Of a DNA stretch of 64,000 bases, positions 1-8,258 are shown in pieces. The stretch spans positions 372,001 through 436,000 of the forward strand of contig NZ_BCQP01000017.1 of the NCBI RefSeq assembly GCF_001552135.1, in the 5' to 3' direction. The stretch is from Actinomadura chibensis NBRC 106107 (GTDB lineage Bacteria > Actinomycetota > Actinomycetes > Streptosporangiales > Streptosporangiaceae). A program made the position numbers and the translations under genes. The number at the start of each line of letters is the position of its first letter. Position 1 is the first letter of the stretch. Under the pieces are notes generated by a model. That model did no database searches. It was not told where the DNA came from and saw only the letters and a program-made list of their open reading frames with translations.

Positions 1-729
1 GTCTACACCCTCGGTCCAGTCGGCGTCGGAGTCCCGGACGGTCCGCTCGAAGGTTTCTTTGCGGCCCTCGGTCTTGCTGAGGTCGGGTGCGAACGGGTCG
101 ATCTGTTCCTTGATCGCGTCATCGTCCAGCTCGGCCGTTTGCTTGTCCGGCTTGCCGGTCTCGGAGGGCTGCTCGTTGGTGGCTCCGTTTCCTTGAGCGG
201 CCTCGCGGCTCGCGCGCCGGGCGTCGAGTTCCTCGGCCAGGTTAGCGAACCCGCAATTAGAAGGTGTCCGCTCAAGAGGGGACTCCGTCTCCGTCGGCTT
301 CTGCTCCCTCTCCGGTGCTGGCTCGGCCGTCTCCGACTTGCCGCCAATCTCGGCGCCTTCCACCGGTTTGTCGGTTTCCCGGGCCGCCGCGCGCGACTCG
401 GCACGGGAGGGTTGATCAGGAGAACCGGGCCGGTCCGGAGGTGGCGGTAATGGCCGGTCCGCACCTCCCGTTCCCTCCGGCTCGTCAGGCCGATCTAACC
501 GTGGGTCGTTGTCCACGCACGGAAGTCTGTCAAGACACTGGAAACCTCCACAAGGCCACCGGCATCGGCGAAGGCATGCAACGGACCGCCCTGGACACGG
601 GGACTGTGCATTCCTTCTACCGAATCGATGCTTGAACGCCAGGACGATCATGCCGGGGACGACGACGGCCAGCAGAGAGAACCATGTGGAGATCATGGCG
701 ACCAGGACCGCTTGGACGAGTTCCGTCAT
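1..729 (-). CDS. Membrane-anchored hypothetical protein with Pro/Glu-rich tail (3' end missing)
   Basis: The frame is open for 243 codons from ATG 729 to the left edge, so the C-terminus lies outside the window. The start is well fixed because a TAA lies two codons upstream. Residues 3-33 form one hydrophobic segment (LVQAVLVAMISTWFSLLAVV onward), followed by basic KHRFGRR, which suggests a short N-terminal membrane anchor with a cytoplasmic tail. A Cys/Arg-rich stretch follows (seven Cys within about 35 residues), then a long low-complexity tail rich in Pro, Glu and Lys. No catalytic domain is recognised. The next gene upstream on the same strand is the anti-sigma-like ATPase, 142 bp away. 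Real gene likely, function unknown. Confidence 0.6.
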   Translation of the reverse strand, partial: MTELVQAVLVAMISTWFSLLAVVVPGMIVLAFKHRFGRRNAQSPCPGRSVACLRRCRWPCGGFQCLDRLPCVDNDPRLDRPDEPEGTGGADRPLPPPPDRPGSPDQPSRAESRAAARETDKPVEGAEIGGKSETAEPAPEREQKPTETESPLERTPSNCGFANLAEELDARRASREAAQGNGATNEQPSETGKPDKQTAELDDDAIKEQIDPFAPDLSKTEGRKETFERTVRDSDADWTEGVD

Positions 730-871
730 GCCTTATCGCTCTCGCTCAGCCGGACAGGGATAGCGGACGTGGCGGGGGCTCGGCGGCCCTCGCCCCTGTG
801 GCTTCAGGGCGCGCGTTCGGTGGGGGGCACGAACGGGCGCGGGGGGTGATGCCGCAGGGGCGAGGGCCTGT

Positions 872-1375
872 CTAGGGGGACACCGTCATGCGGTGTGTTC
901 TGTCCAGGTGCGGGAGGGCGCCGACTATGGGGTGTCCGACGGAGAGGGCGGCGGCTCGGATGAAGCGCTCGTCGATGGCGATGCGGGCCCAGACGACCTT
1001 TCCCGCCGCGAGTTCGGCCCAGCCGCAGCCGCCGGTCGCGAACGCCTGGACGATGATCAGGCCCCGGCCGTGGGCGCCGAAGTAGCCCGGGGTCTGCAGC
1101 AGCGGCCGGCCGGGGTGGTCGTCCCAGACGCACATCTCGATGCCGACGTCGAGGCGGCTGACCCACGCGCGCATTTTCTCGCTCACGCAATAGCGTGCCG
1201 CGTTGGACGCCAACTCCGACATGATCTGGCACGCGTCACTGCGGTAGGCGTTGAGCCCCCACACATTGAGGCTGCTCCGCACGAGATCGCGCGTCAAATA
1301 CACGGTTTCGCGACATGCGGCAACTCTCACCGCAAATTGGTTGGTCTGGCCCGTTTTGCACGTGGCGGCGTCCAT
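872..1375 (-). CDS. Anti-sigma-factor-like ATP-binding protein (HATPase_c_2, RsbW/SpoIIAB type)
   Basis: The 167-residue protein has a GHKL ATPase fold: an N-box in MSELASNAARY (near residues 53-63), a G1-like VWDDHPGRPLL, and a G2-like HGRGLIIVQAFATGGCGW. This matches the stand-alone SpoIIAB/RsbW-like ATPases abundant in filamentous actinobacteria, which bind partner regulators or phosphorylate anti-anti-sigma factors. No sigma factor or anti-anti-sigma gene is adjacent. It is divergent from an HTH-DUF5753 gene across 98 bp, followed there by a DUF397 gene. This ATPase/HTH/DUF397 set recurs in these genomes. The actual partner is not deducible. Confidence 0.85.
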   Translation of the reverse strand: MDAATCKTGQTNQFAVRVAACRETVYLTRDLVRSSLNVWGLNAYRSDACQIMSELASNAARYCVSEKMRAWVSRLDVGIEMCVWDDHPGRPLLQTPGYFGAHGRGLIIVQAFATGGCGWAELAAGKVVWARIAIDERFIRAAALSVGHPIVGALPHLDRTHRMTVSP

Positions 1376-1473
1376 GACCCCCCTTTCGGAAATCTGTTTC
1401 TCGCGACACAGACTGCCGACGGCAGGTACAGTTCAAGCATTCAACCCGACAATCTGTACTTCCGGGATCTCGA
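1376..1473. promoter_or_regulatory. Divergent promoter region with GTACAG/CTGTAC inverted repeat
   Basis: The 98-bp gap between the divergent ATPase and HTH genes contains GTACAG at 1426-1431 and its exact complement CTGTAC at 1454-1459, separated by 22 bp. The second half lies 15 bp before the HTH start. An autoregulatory operator for the HTH protein is plausible. That is inference from position and symmetry only. Confidence 0.3.
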
Positions 1474-2286
1474 ATGCCCCCTCGGAACGATCTTGATCCA
1501 GATAACGATCATTGGCATTGGCTGGCTTCTGACCTGCGGGTATGGCGGCTTGAGCGGAACATGACACAGCCCGCTCTCGGCGAGATTCTTGGGGTGACGA
1601 AAACTCAGGTTTCGAACTGGGAATCGGCTCGCGAAAACCTGCCGATGAAGCACGCCGAAACTCTTGACCTGGTATGGCGTACTGCGGGGCATTTCACCCG
1701 GCTTCGTCGGCTGGCGGAGCGGGCGCACGATCCCGGCTGGTGGAGTCAATACACGCCGATTGAGGCCAGGGCGTCCCGCATCTGCTACTGGGCTCTAGCG
1801 ATCATCCCCGGACTGCTCCAGACCCCGGACTATGCACGTGCGCTGCTGGAGGGCGGTCAGATCATCGAGGACGTAGAAGAGTTCGTCACCGCTCGCATGG
1901 CCCGTCAAGCAGTGCTTGAGCGGGAGCAACCGCCGGAGTTGCGGGTGTTGATCAACGAGGCGGCACTGGATCAGCCCGTAGGTGGTGCGGAAGTAATGCG
2001 CGAGCAGCTTGCCCGGCTGATCTCAATAAGCAACCGACGTAACGTCATCCTGCGAATTGTGCCGCGCTCCGTCGGCGCGCACGTCGGCTTGGACGGCTCG
2101 TTCACACTCCTCACCGAGGCAAAACGATCTGCGGCCTACCTGGAGGCCAACACAGGTGGCAGAGTGACCCATGACCCGACAAGGCTGGACGATCTCCAAC
2201 GACGCTTCGACCTCATAGGCTCCGAAGCGCTGTCCGCGTCCGCCTCATGTGGTCACATCGAGCGGATCATGGAGGCCATACAGTGA
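1474..2286 (+). CDS. Helix-turn-helix regulator with DUF5753 (Scr1-type)
   Basis: The 270-residue protein has an N-terminal XRE-like HTH at about residues 18-75 (MTQPALGEILGVTKTQVSNW), and a C-terminal DUF5753 domain recognisable by IIPGLLQTPDYARALL, RQAVLEREQPPELRVLINEA and the NVILRIVP-plus-GLDGSFTLL signature. This is the standard architecture of the actinobacterial family sometimes called antitoxin-like Scr1 regulators. Its stop overlaps the GTG of the DUF397 gene, so the two are co-translated. No strong ribosome site precedes ATG 1474. Ligand and targets are unknown. Confidence 0.88.
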   Translation: MPPRNDLDPDNDHWHWLASDLRVWRLERNMTQPALGEILGVTKTQVSNWESARENLPMKHAETLDLVWRTAGHFTRLRRLAERAHDPGWWSQYTPIEARASRICYWALAIIPGLLQTPDYARALLEGGQIIEDVEEFVTARMARQAVLEREQPPELRVLINEAALDQPVGGAEVMREQLARLISISNRRNVILRIVPRSVGAHVGLDGSFTLLTEAKRSAAYLEANTGGRVTHDPTRLDDLQRRFDLIGSEALSASASCGHIERIMEAIQ

Positions 2287-2468
2287 TCGAATGGCGCAAG
2301 TCCAGCCGGAGCAACACGTCCGGCGAGGAATGTGTGGAGGTCGCGGCCCTTGTCGAAGGGTGCGGCATCAGGGACAGCAAGGCCCCCGAAGCTGGACACC
2401 TCGCGGTCTCGATTGAAGGCTTCGCCCGGCTTGTCGTGGCGGTGAAGGCGGGCGAACTGGACTTCTGA
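2283..2468 (+). CDS. DUF397 domain protein
   Basis: This 61-residue protein starts at GTG 2283, overlapping the previous TGA in a GTGA junction. It carries the family hallmarks: WRKSSRSNTSGEECVEVA near the N-terminus, then IRDSKAPEAGHLAVS and a final aromatic-acidic motif. DUF397 proteins are small partners encoded after HTH-DUF5753 regulators. In Streptomyces, relatives act in development and in toxin-antitoxin-like pairs. The specific role here is unknown. Confidence 0.9.
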   Translation: MIEWRKSSRSNTSGEECVEVAALVEGCGIRDSKAPEAGHLAVSIEGFARLVVAVKAGELDF

Positions 2469-2484
2469 TCCAGCGTCCCGAACA

Positions 2485-2513
2485 AACGGCCTCGTCCTCC
2501 CGGCGGGGCCGTT
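2485..2513 (+). terminator. Possible weak terminator hairpin after DUF397
   Basis: AACGGCC at 2485-2491 pairs perfectly with GGCCGTT at 2507-2513 across a 15-nt loop, 17 bp after the DUF397 stop. No U-tract follows, so this may be an L-shaped actinobacterial terminator or only a mRNA-end hairpin. Confidence 0.35.
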
Positions 2514-2654
2514 CGCATGTCCGGGTCGAATTGCGCCCACGGCCGACCCGTCCGGCGACGGCGCTGTGGCTGGGGCCGCGTAGGCGTTGGGAGGGGCAGG
2601 GCTGGCGCGGTATTGCGGGTCTGGAGTAGTGAGCGGGGTTGAAAGGTGGGGGGC

Positions 2655-3140
2655 ATGGGATCGGTTGCTGGGTGTCTTGCTTGCGATCTTCTTGTGGGGG
2701 TTCGTCCTTTGCCTGGGGGGCGGCTGGCGGAGGCGTCGGGGTGGGTTGTCGAGCACTCGGTGGGGCCGCTCGGGCTGGGGACGTTGGTGGTCAAGCCGGT
2801 ACGGCATGTCGTCCATGTCGCCGAGTTGAACGATGTCGAGAGTGGCGCGTTGGGCCCGTTGCTGCGGCGGGTGGCCGCTGCGGTGACCGAGGTCGTCCAG
2901 CCTGAACAGGTCTATGTGTGCCTCTGGTCCCACGCGGATGCCGTGCCGGGACACCTGCATTTCGTGGTCCAGCCCGTGGTGAAGGCGGACATGGCTCGGT
3001 TTGGCGCGTTCGGGCCCGCACTGCAGATGGCGATGTTCCGCGAGGGGGCGGTGCCGGACGAGAACGCGGTGGAGGCGATGTGCGGGCGACTCCGAGTGGT
3101 TCTCCTCGAACAGGGGTTAGGGGCGGGGGAGCATTTTTAG
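2655..3140 (+). CDS. HIT-like (histidine triad fold) protein
   Basis: ATG 2655 is chosen over GTG 2646 because the purine-rich GAAAGGTGGGG lies just upstream. The 161-residue protein has an N-terminal CLACDLL segment like the Cys-x-x-Cys end of many bacterial HIT proteins, and a C-terminal triad region GHLHFVVQP at residues 99-107. In canonical HIT hydrolases the motif is H-phi-H-phi-H; here the third position is Val, so only H100 and H102 remain. The fold is likely nucleotide-binding, but hydrolase activity is uncertain. It overlaps the convergent propeller gene by 24 bp. Confidence 0.6.
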   Translation: MGSVAGCLACDLLVGVRPLPGGRLAEASGWVVEHSVGPLGLGTLVVKPVRHVVHVAELNDVESGALGPLLRRVAAAVTEVVQPEQVYVCLWSHADAVPGHLHFVVQPVVKADMARFGAFGPALQMAMFREGAVPDENAVEAMCGRLRVVLLEQGLGAGEHF

Positions 3141-4610
3141 GGGGTTGTAGGGGGTGCGGCCTGAGGAGCTGGCGATTATTAGGCCGGAGGGGGACGGGAG
3201 GAGGCGGGGGCGGGAGTCGTTCCAGCGGGACGGGACGACCGCCGAGGTCAGTTCCTTGCCTGTGGACGAGTCGTATGACCGTAGTTGCAGTGTCGTGAAG
3301 CGGGTCGTGAGTGTGAGCACGTCCTTGCCGTCGAAGGCGAGGGCGTCGATCGTGTCGCGGCTGGTTCCGGCCGTCCAGAGGCGCTTGCCGTCGGTGAGGC
3401 GGTAGGCGGCGAGGGAGTTCTCGCCGCGGTCGGCGCGGGCGACGGCGACGAGCGTGTCGGCCGAGACCGCGATCTTCCGGGTCGGGACGGCGGCCGAGGA
3501 CGACTGGTCGAAGGTGTCGATGGTCCGGCCGGGTTCGTCGGTGGGGATGGTCGCGTTGACGCGGCCCTGGGCGTCCAGCACCGTCAGGGTCTTCTTGCCC
3601 CGGGCGTCGGACTCGCGGACGGCGACGACGAGCGGCGCGGCGCTGACCAGGTCGACGTTGGCGTTGCCGATCACGCGGAGGTCGGTCTTCCACAGCTCGC
3701 GGCCGGTCGCCGGGTCGACCGCCCGGACGAACTGGCTGGTCGTGACGCCGGGGCCGGTGGTCCGGGTGCAGCGCTCGCCGAGCAGGACTTGGGCGGACGT
3801 CCCCGCCACCCACTCGAACGAGCAGCCGTTGAGCTTGTTCTCCTGCCGCCAGAGCGTCTTGCCGTCCCGGACGGCGAAGCCTTCGACGGTGTCGTTCGTC
3901 CGGTAGGCGCCGGTGGTTCCGGCGATGGCGAGCGAGTCGGCCTTGTCCGGGAGCGCCGGGCGGACGGTCGGAAGCGTGCGGTTCCAGAGCGTCCTTCCGG
4001 TGGCGGTGTCGATCGCGGCGAGGGAGGCGCACTGGCCGGAGCCGGGCTCGTGGGCGATCAGGCCGATGCCGCCTTCGGCGGTGCGGCTCATCGCGCAGAG
4101 GGTGTCGCGGCCGGGCAGGACCGAGTTCCAGGACCGCTCGCCGGTCCCGGCCGCGTAGGCGGTCAGGCCGTCGAACTTGCCGCGCACCACGGCGTCGCCG
4201 GTGATCCAGACGCCCTCGGTGTCGGTGTCGGAGCCCCGGTCGGACGGCGCGGACCACGCGAAGCGCAGCGTCGGCCCGTGCAGGACGTCGAAGAGCAGCG
4301 AGCCGGGGTAGACGCACACGGCCGCCGCGACCAGCCCGGCCAGCCAGCCCCGCCGCATCCCCTTGAACAGGCCGTAGCAGGTCAGCGGCACCAGCACGAG
4401 CAACGGGACGAACGACAGCGCGAAGATCAGGCCCCAGTGGTTCGGGCACGGGCCGCGCCGCGTGCCGCAGGAGCCGCCGGCCTCGCTGCCGAGGACGGCG
4501 AAGTCCCTGACCAGCATCGTCAGCAGGGCGCCGCACACCCCCGCACCGACCAGCCCCACGACGGCCCATTTGACCGTGTCCGACCGACCGCCTTTTTGCG
4601 CACGCGTCAT
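3117..4610 (-). CDS. Membrane protein with PQQ-like beta-propeller domain
   Basis: The 497-residue protein has about three hydrophobic segments near its N-terminus (VKWAVVGLVGAGVCGALLTM, then WGLIFALSFVPLLVLVPLTC, then WLAGLVAAAVCVYPG). An outside-facing repeat region follows. Recurrent W/L-blade motifs such as GRTLWNRTLP, GKTLWRQENK, GRELWKTDL and GKRLWTAG identify a PQQ/WD-like beta-propeller. Cofactor use cannot be read from the sequence. ATG 4610 is preferred over GTG 4628 because the GGGAGGGG ribosome site lies between them. Tail-to-tail with the HIT-like gene. Probably a surface binding or sensing protein. Confidence 0.75.
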   Translation of the reverse strand: MTRAQKGGRSDTVKWAVVGLVGAGVCGALLTMLVRDFAVLGSEAGGSCGTRRGPCPNHWGLIFALSFVPLLVLVPLTCYGLFKGMRRGWLAGLVAAAVCVYPGSLLFDVLHGPTLRFAWSAPSDRGSDTDTEGVWITGDAVVRGKFDGLTAYAAGTGERSWNSVLPGRDTLCAMSRTAEGGIGLIAHEPGSGQCASLAAIDTATGRTLWNRTLPTVRPALPDKADSLAIAGTTGAYRTNDTVEGFAVRDGKTLWRQENKLNGCSFEWVAGTSAQVLLGERCTRTTGPGVTTSQFVRAVDPATGRELWKTDLRVIGNANVDLVSAAPLVVAVRESDARGKKTLTVLDAQGRVNATIPTDEPGRTIDTFDQSSSAAVPTRKIAVSADTLVAVARADRGENSLAAYRLTDGKRLWTAGTSRDTIDALAFDGKDVLTLTTRFTTLQLRSYDSSTGKELTSAVVPSRWNDSRPRLLPSPSGLIIASSSGRTPYNPLKMLPRP

Positions 4611-4711
4611 CCCCGCCGCCCCTCCCACCCGCCTGACCAGCGACGGGAGTATGGCACGCGGCCATAAAGATCACATGGTTACGGCCTAAATCACTACATG
4701 TCCAAGGGTGG

Positions 4712-5539
4712 TCATATCTGCGGGAGTTCGGTCCCCTGGACGGCCTGGATCTCCAGCTCGGCCCGCAGGCTCTCCCCCACCATCGCGATCCCGGCCTCCA
4801 GCACCTCGTTGAAGCGGATGTCGAAGTCGGCGCGGCGCAGCTCGGCGGTCGCGCGGAACGCGGCGCGCGTCCCGCCCCACGGATCGGCGCCCGTGCCGAG
4901 GTAGGTGAGGTCGAGGTCGACCGGACGCGTGACGCCGTTGAGGGTCAGCTCGCCGCGGACCGTCCAGCGGTCGGGGCCCGCCGCGGTCAGGCCGGTGCCC
5001 GCGTACTCGATGTACGGGTGGACGTCGGCGTTCAGGAAGTCCGCCGAACGGAGGTGGTCGTCGCGGATCTTGTTCCCGGTGTCGATGGACGACGCCTCGA
5101 TGCGCGCCGTGACCCGCGACTCCTCGACCGGGTCGGCGATGTCGACACGGCCCTCGAAGGCGCCGAACCGGCCGCGCACGCTCGACAGCCCGAGGTGCCG
5201 CGCGACCGCGCCGACGCTGGAGTGCGCGGGGTCGATCGTCCACGGGCCGGGCGGCGGCAGGTCGGCGCCGCCCGCGCGGGCCAGCGTGACCCGGCCGATG
5301 TCGGCTGTCCCGGAGCTGGACGCGATCAGCGTCGCGGCGGCGGGCTGGAAGCCCCGCGCCGTGACGATCGCCGTGTAGGTGCCCGCGGGGAGCGGACCGG
5401 CGGCGAGCACGCCGTCCTCCCCGGTCCGCTCCCGCGCGACCTGGTTCCCGGCCAGGTCCGTCACCGTGACGACGGCGTGCCGCACCGCCCAGCCGTCCTT
5501 CGTCCGCACCGTGCCGCGCAGACCTCGTTCAGCGCTCAT
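4712..5539 (-). CDS. YceI family protein with N-terminal carboxypeptidase-regulatory-like domain
   Basis: The 275-residue protein has two parts. Residues about 5-80 form a beta-sandwich of the carboxypeptidase-regulatory type (GLRGTVRTKDGWAVRHAVV ... PAGTYTAIV). Residues about 98-270 form a YceI lipocalin-like barrel, seen in PWTIDPAHSSVGAVARH, the VRGRFGAF segment, DDHLRSADFLNADVHP and VRGELTLNGVTRPVDLD. YceI barrels bind long-chain isoprenoids in known cases. No signal peptide is visible. It lies 67 bp downstream of the MFS gene, whose tail carries three copies of the same beta domain, so the pair probably works together. Confidence 0.85.
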   Translation of the reverse strand: MSAERGLRGTVRTKDGWAVRHAVVTVTDLAGNQVARERTGEDGVLAAGPLPAGTYTAIVTARGFQPAAATLIASSSGTADIGRVTLARAGGADLPPPGPWTIDPAHSSVGAVARHLGLSSVRGRFGAFEGRVDIADPVEESRVTARIEASSIDTGNKIRDDHLRSADFLNADVHPYIEYAGTGLTAAGPDRWTVRGELTLNGVTRPVDLDLTYLGTGADPWGGTRAAFRATAELRRADFDIRFNEVLEAGIAMVGESLRAELEIQAVQGTELPQI

Positions 5540-5606
5540 CGCCGATCCGCATCTCGTGTGGCCGGGCCGCCGTCGCCGGACGGCCCGGGAGGGGGGAAGG
5601 TGTCCG

Positions 5607-8132
5607 TCACTCGTCGGGGTAGCCGAGCGTCAGGTCGTGGTCGTCGAGCCCGGCGCCGGAGAGCGAGAGGCCGGTGGCGACCGGCGGGTAGCCGGACGCG
5701 ATCACCGTGTACCGGCCGCCGGACAGGTCGGCGAACGCGTACTCGCCGTCCGGTCCGGTGATGACCAGCGCGAGGACGTTCCCGGCCGCGTCGACGAGCG
5801 TGACCCGGGCGTCCGCGACCGGCCGCCCGGACCTGTCGCGGACGACGCCGCGGATCCGGGCGCCGGGCGGCAGCTCCACGTCCTGCCTGGTCCGGCCGTT
5901 GCCCGCGACCTCGACCGGCAGCGCGACCGGACGGTGCGCGGCCGCGCTGACCGCGAGCGTGTACGCGCCGGACACGACGTCCTTGAACGCGTACCGCCCG
6001 CCCGCGTCGGTGCGCTCGGTCCCGACGACCTCGCCGCGCACGTCGGTGACGACGACCATCGCGTTGGCGATGGGCTCGCCGTCGCCGCTGCGGACCGTCC
6101 CGGTGAGGCCGCCGCTGCCGGCGAGCAGGACGTCGAAGGCCACCGGGCGGTCGCCGACGACGAGCGTCGCGGCCTGCGGCTCGTGCTCGCCCGCGGCGGC
6201 GATCAGCACGTAGCCGCCGGGGCCGGGGGTGGGCAGGGCGTAGCGGCCGTCGTCCTGGGTGACGGCGCGGGCGAGCTGGTGGCCGTCCACGCCGATGAGG
6301 GTGAGCGCGGCGGACGGGACGGGCGCGCCGTCGGCCGTCCGCACCACGCCGTGCACCGGGACGCCGCCGTTCCCGTTCGAGGCGCTCGCGTCCACCGTGA
6401 CGGGGTTCTCCTGGACGAGGAGCCGCGCCTCCGCCGGGGACGTCCCGTTCGGCGACACCGCCGTGGCCAGCGGAGCCGCGCCGACCGCGGCGAGGTCGCC
6501 CGCGGGCTGCGCGGCGTCGGCCGTGAGGCCGTCGTCGGGACGCGCACCGTTCTGCCGGGCGTCGGGCTTGCCGCGTCCGGCGGAGCCGCGCAGCGGCAGT
6601 TCCTTCAGCGCCAGGACGGCCAGGAACCCGACGATCGCGATCGGCACGCCGACCAGGAACACCGTCTCCAGGGACGTGGTGAACGCGTCCTGCACGATGC
6701 CCTTGATCGGCTGGGGCAGCTTCTGGATGTCGTCCGGCGAGCCGAGTTCGCCCCCGCCGCCGCCCGGCGCCTGCGGCAGCCCGGCCTTGCGGAACCCGGA
6801 GGCGATCTCGCCCGCGATCCGGTTCGTCAGGATCGCGCCGAACGCGGCGACGCCCATCGCGCCGCCGAGGTTGCGGAAGAACGAGATGCCGGACGTCGTC
6901 GAGGCGAGGTCGGCGGGCGCGGCGGCGTTCTGCGCGGCGAGGATCAGGATCTGCAGCGTCAGGCCCATGCCGATGCCGAGGACGGCGAGGTCCGCGCCGA
7001 TGACGAGCTTCGGCGAGTCGGTGTGCAGCCGGGACAGCAGGAACAGCCCGGCCGCGACGCTCGCCAGCCCGAGCACCGGGAAGACCTTGTAGCGGCCGGT
7101 CCGGGTGACGATCTGCCCGGACCCGGTGGAGGTGACCAGCATGCCGATCACCAGCGGCAGCGTCATCAGCCCGGACGCGGTCGGGCTCATCCCCTTGGCG
7201 ATCTGCAGGTACTGCGGCATGTAGATCATCGCGCCGAACATCGCCATGCCGACGCAGATCGAGACGAACGAGGTGAGCACGAACGTCCGGTTGCGGAACA
7301 GGCGGGGCGGCAGGATCGGGTCGCGGGCGACGCGCTCGGCGACGACCGCGAGGACGAGCAGCACGGCCGCGACGCCGAGCAGGATGTACGTCCACCTGGA
7401 GTTCCACGCGAACTCGGTGCCGCCCATCGACAAGACGAGCATCAGCGCGGCGGCGCTGCCGGTGATCGTGAACGCGCCGAACACGTCGACGCGGGTGTCG
7501 CGGCGCACCTTCGGCAGCTTCAGCACCCGCTGGATGACGAGGAACGCGACCACGGCGAGCGGCACGCACACGTAGAAGCACCAGCGCCAGCCGAGGCCGT
7601 CGGCGTCCACGATGAACCCGCCGAGCAGCGGCCCGGCGACGGTCGCGACGCCGAACACGGCGCCCATGTACCCGGCGTAGCGGCCGCGCTGCCGGGGCTC
7701 GACCACGTCCCCGAGGATGACCTGCGCCAGCGCGGACAGCCCGCCGACGCCGAGGCCCTGGAACGCGCGGGCGGCGATGAGCTCGCCGATGTTCTGCGAC
7801 AGCCCGGCGGCGACCGAGGCGACCACGAAGGTCAGCAGCGCGGTCTGGAACATCAGCTTGCGGCCCGCGATGTCGGAGAGCTTCCCCCAGAGCGGGGTGG
7901 ACGCCGTCATGGTCAGCAGGGACGCGCTCGCCACCCAGGACAGCTTGTCCTGGCCGCCGAGGTCGCCGACGATCGTCGGCAGCGCCGTCGCGATGACCGA
8001 CGTCGAGATCATCGCCGTCAGCATCGCCATCATCAGCCCGGAGAGGATCTCCAGGATCTGACGGTGCGTGTACTGCGGTCTCGCCGGTTCAGCCGTCACC
8101 GGACCGTCCGAGGCCACGCTCGCTTGAGCCAC
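5607..8132 (-). CDS. MFS drug-type exporter (DHA2, 14 TM) fused to three carboxypeptidase-regulatory-like domains
   Basis: The protein is about 841 residues, against about 500 for a usual DHA2 exporter. The N-terminal two thirds show the MFS family: LSWVASASLL, motif A LWGKLSDIAGRK, motif C with GPLLGGFIVD, and about 14 hydrophobic segments. The last 250 residues contain three repeats of the pattern GxVRxxDGxPVxxAxVxVxDxxG ... TDxxGRYxFxDLxxGxYTL, typical of carboxypeptidase-regulatory beta-sandwiches. GTG 8132 with an upstream G-rich site is preferred; an in-frame TTG at 8153 would add seven residues. Divergent from a TetR gene. Probably exports a toxic or hydrophobic compound. Confidence 0.88.
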   Translation of the reverse strand: MAQASVASDGPVTAEPARPQYTHRQILEILSGLMMAMLTAMISTSVIATALPTIVGDLGGQDKLSWVASASLLTMTASTPLWGKLSDIAGRKLMFQTALLTFVVASVAAGLSQNIGELIAARAFQGLGVGGLSALAQVILGDVVEPRQRGRYAGYMGAVFGVATVAGPLLGGFIVDADGLGWRWCFYVCVPLAVVAFLVIQRVLKLPKVRRDTRVDVFGAFTITGSAAALMLVLSMGGTEFAWNSRWTYILLGVAAVLLVLAVVAERVARDPILPPRLFRNRTFVLTSFVSICVGMAMFGAMIYMPQYLQIAKGMSPTASGLMTLPLVIGMLVTSTGSGQIVTRTGRYKVFPVLGLASVAAGLFLLSRLHTDSPKLVIGADLAVLGIGMGLTLQILILAAQNAAAPADLASTTSGISFFRNLGGAMGVAAFGAILTNRIAGEIASGFRKAGLPQAPGGGGGELGSPDDIQKLPQPIKGIVQDAFTTSLETVFLVGVPIAIVGFLAVLALKELPLRGSAGRGKPDARQNGARPDDGLTADAAQPAGDLAAVGAAPLATAVSPNGTSPAEARLLVQENPVTVDASASNGNGGVPVHGVVRTADGAPVPSAALTLIGVDGHQLARAVTQDDGRYALPTPGPGGYVLIAAAGEHEPQAATLVVGDRPVAFDVLLAGSGGLTGTVRSGDGEPIANAMVVVTDVRGEVVGTERTDAGGRYAFKDVVSGAYTLAVSAAAHRPVALPVEVAGNGRTRQDVELPPGARIRGVVRDRSGRPVADARVTLVDAAGNVLALVITGPDGEYAFADLSGGRYTVIASGYPPVATGLSLSGAGLDDHDLTLGYPDE

Positions 8133-8181
8133 CCTGCCCCCATGCTGCGTCAACCCAGTTGATTACCTGTGCTCTGCATGT

Positions 8182-8210
8182 ATCTTATGTAGACGCGTGT
8201 TTACTTGCAA
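8182..8210 (-). promoter_or_regulatory. Promoter of the MFS exporter gene
   Basis: Reading on the minus strand, TTGCAA (8210-8205) and TAAGAT (8187-8182) are separated by exactly 17 bp, a good fit to the housekeeping -35/-10 consensus. The spacer is almost wholly filled by an imperfect inverted repeat at 8189-8204. Confidence 0.6.
8189..8204. promoter_or_regulatory. Putative TetR operator
   Basis: GTAGACGCGTGTTTAC matches its own reverse complement at 12 of 16 positions. It occupies the spacer of the exporter promoter, and lies just upstream of a GATAAT -10 (8218-8223) facing the TetR gene. A repressor bound here could block both promoters. TetR proteins usually control divergent exporters this way; the assignment is inference from position. 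Confidence 0.5.
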
Positions 8211-8217
8211 CTCGTTG

Positions 8218-8223
8218 GATAAT
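8218..8223 (+). promoter_or_regulatory. -10 element for the TetR gene
   Basis: GATAAT on the plus strand predicts transcription starting near 8230, leaving a roughly 29-nt leader with GGAG at 8249-8252 before ATG 8259. No convincing -35 is seen; the operator sits in that position. Confidence 0.4.
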
Positions 8224-8258
8224 GGTCACCCGACGTGACCGACTACCCGGAGACCGTG

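Noticed and set aside
5379..8162. Over 900 codons open on the plus strand
   Set aside because: Antisense to the YceI and MFS genes, whose minus-strand translations show clear domains. The plus-strand product is low-complexity.
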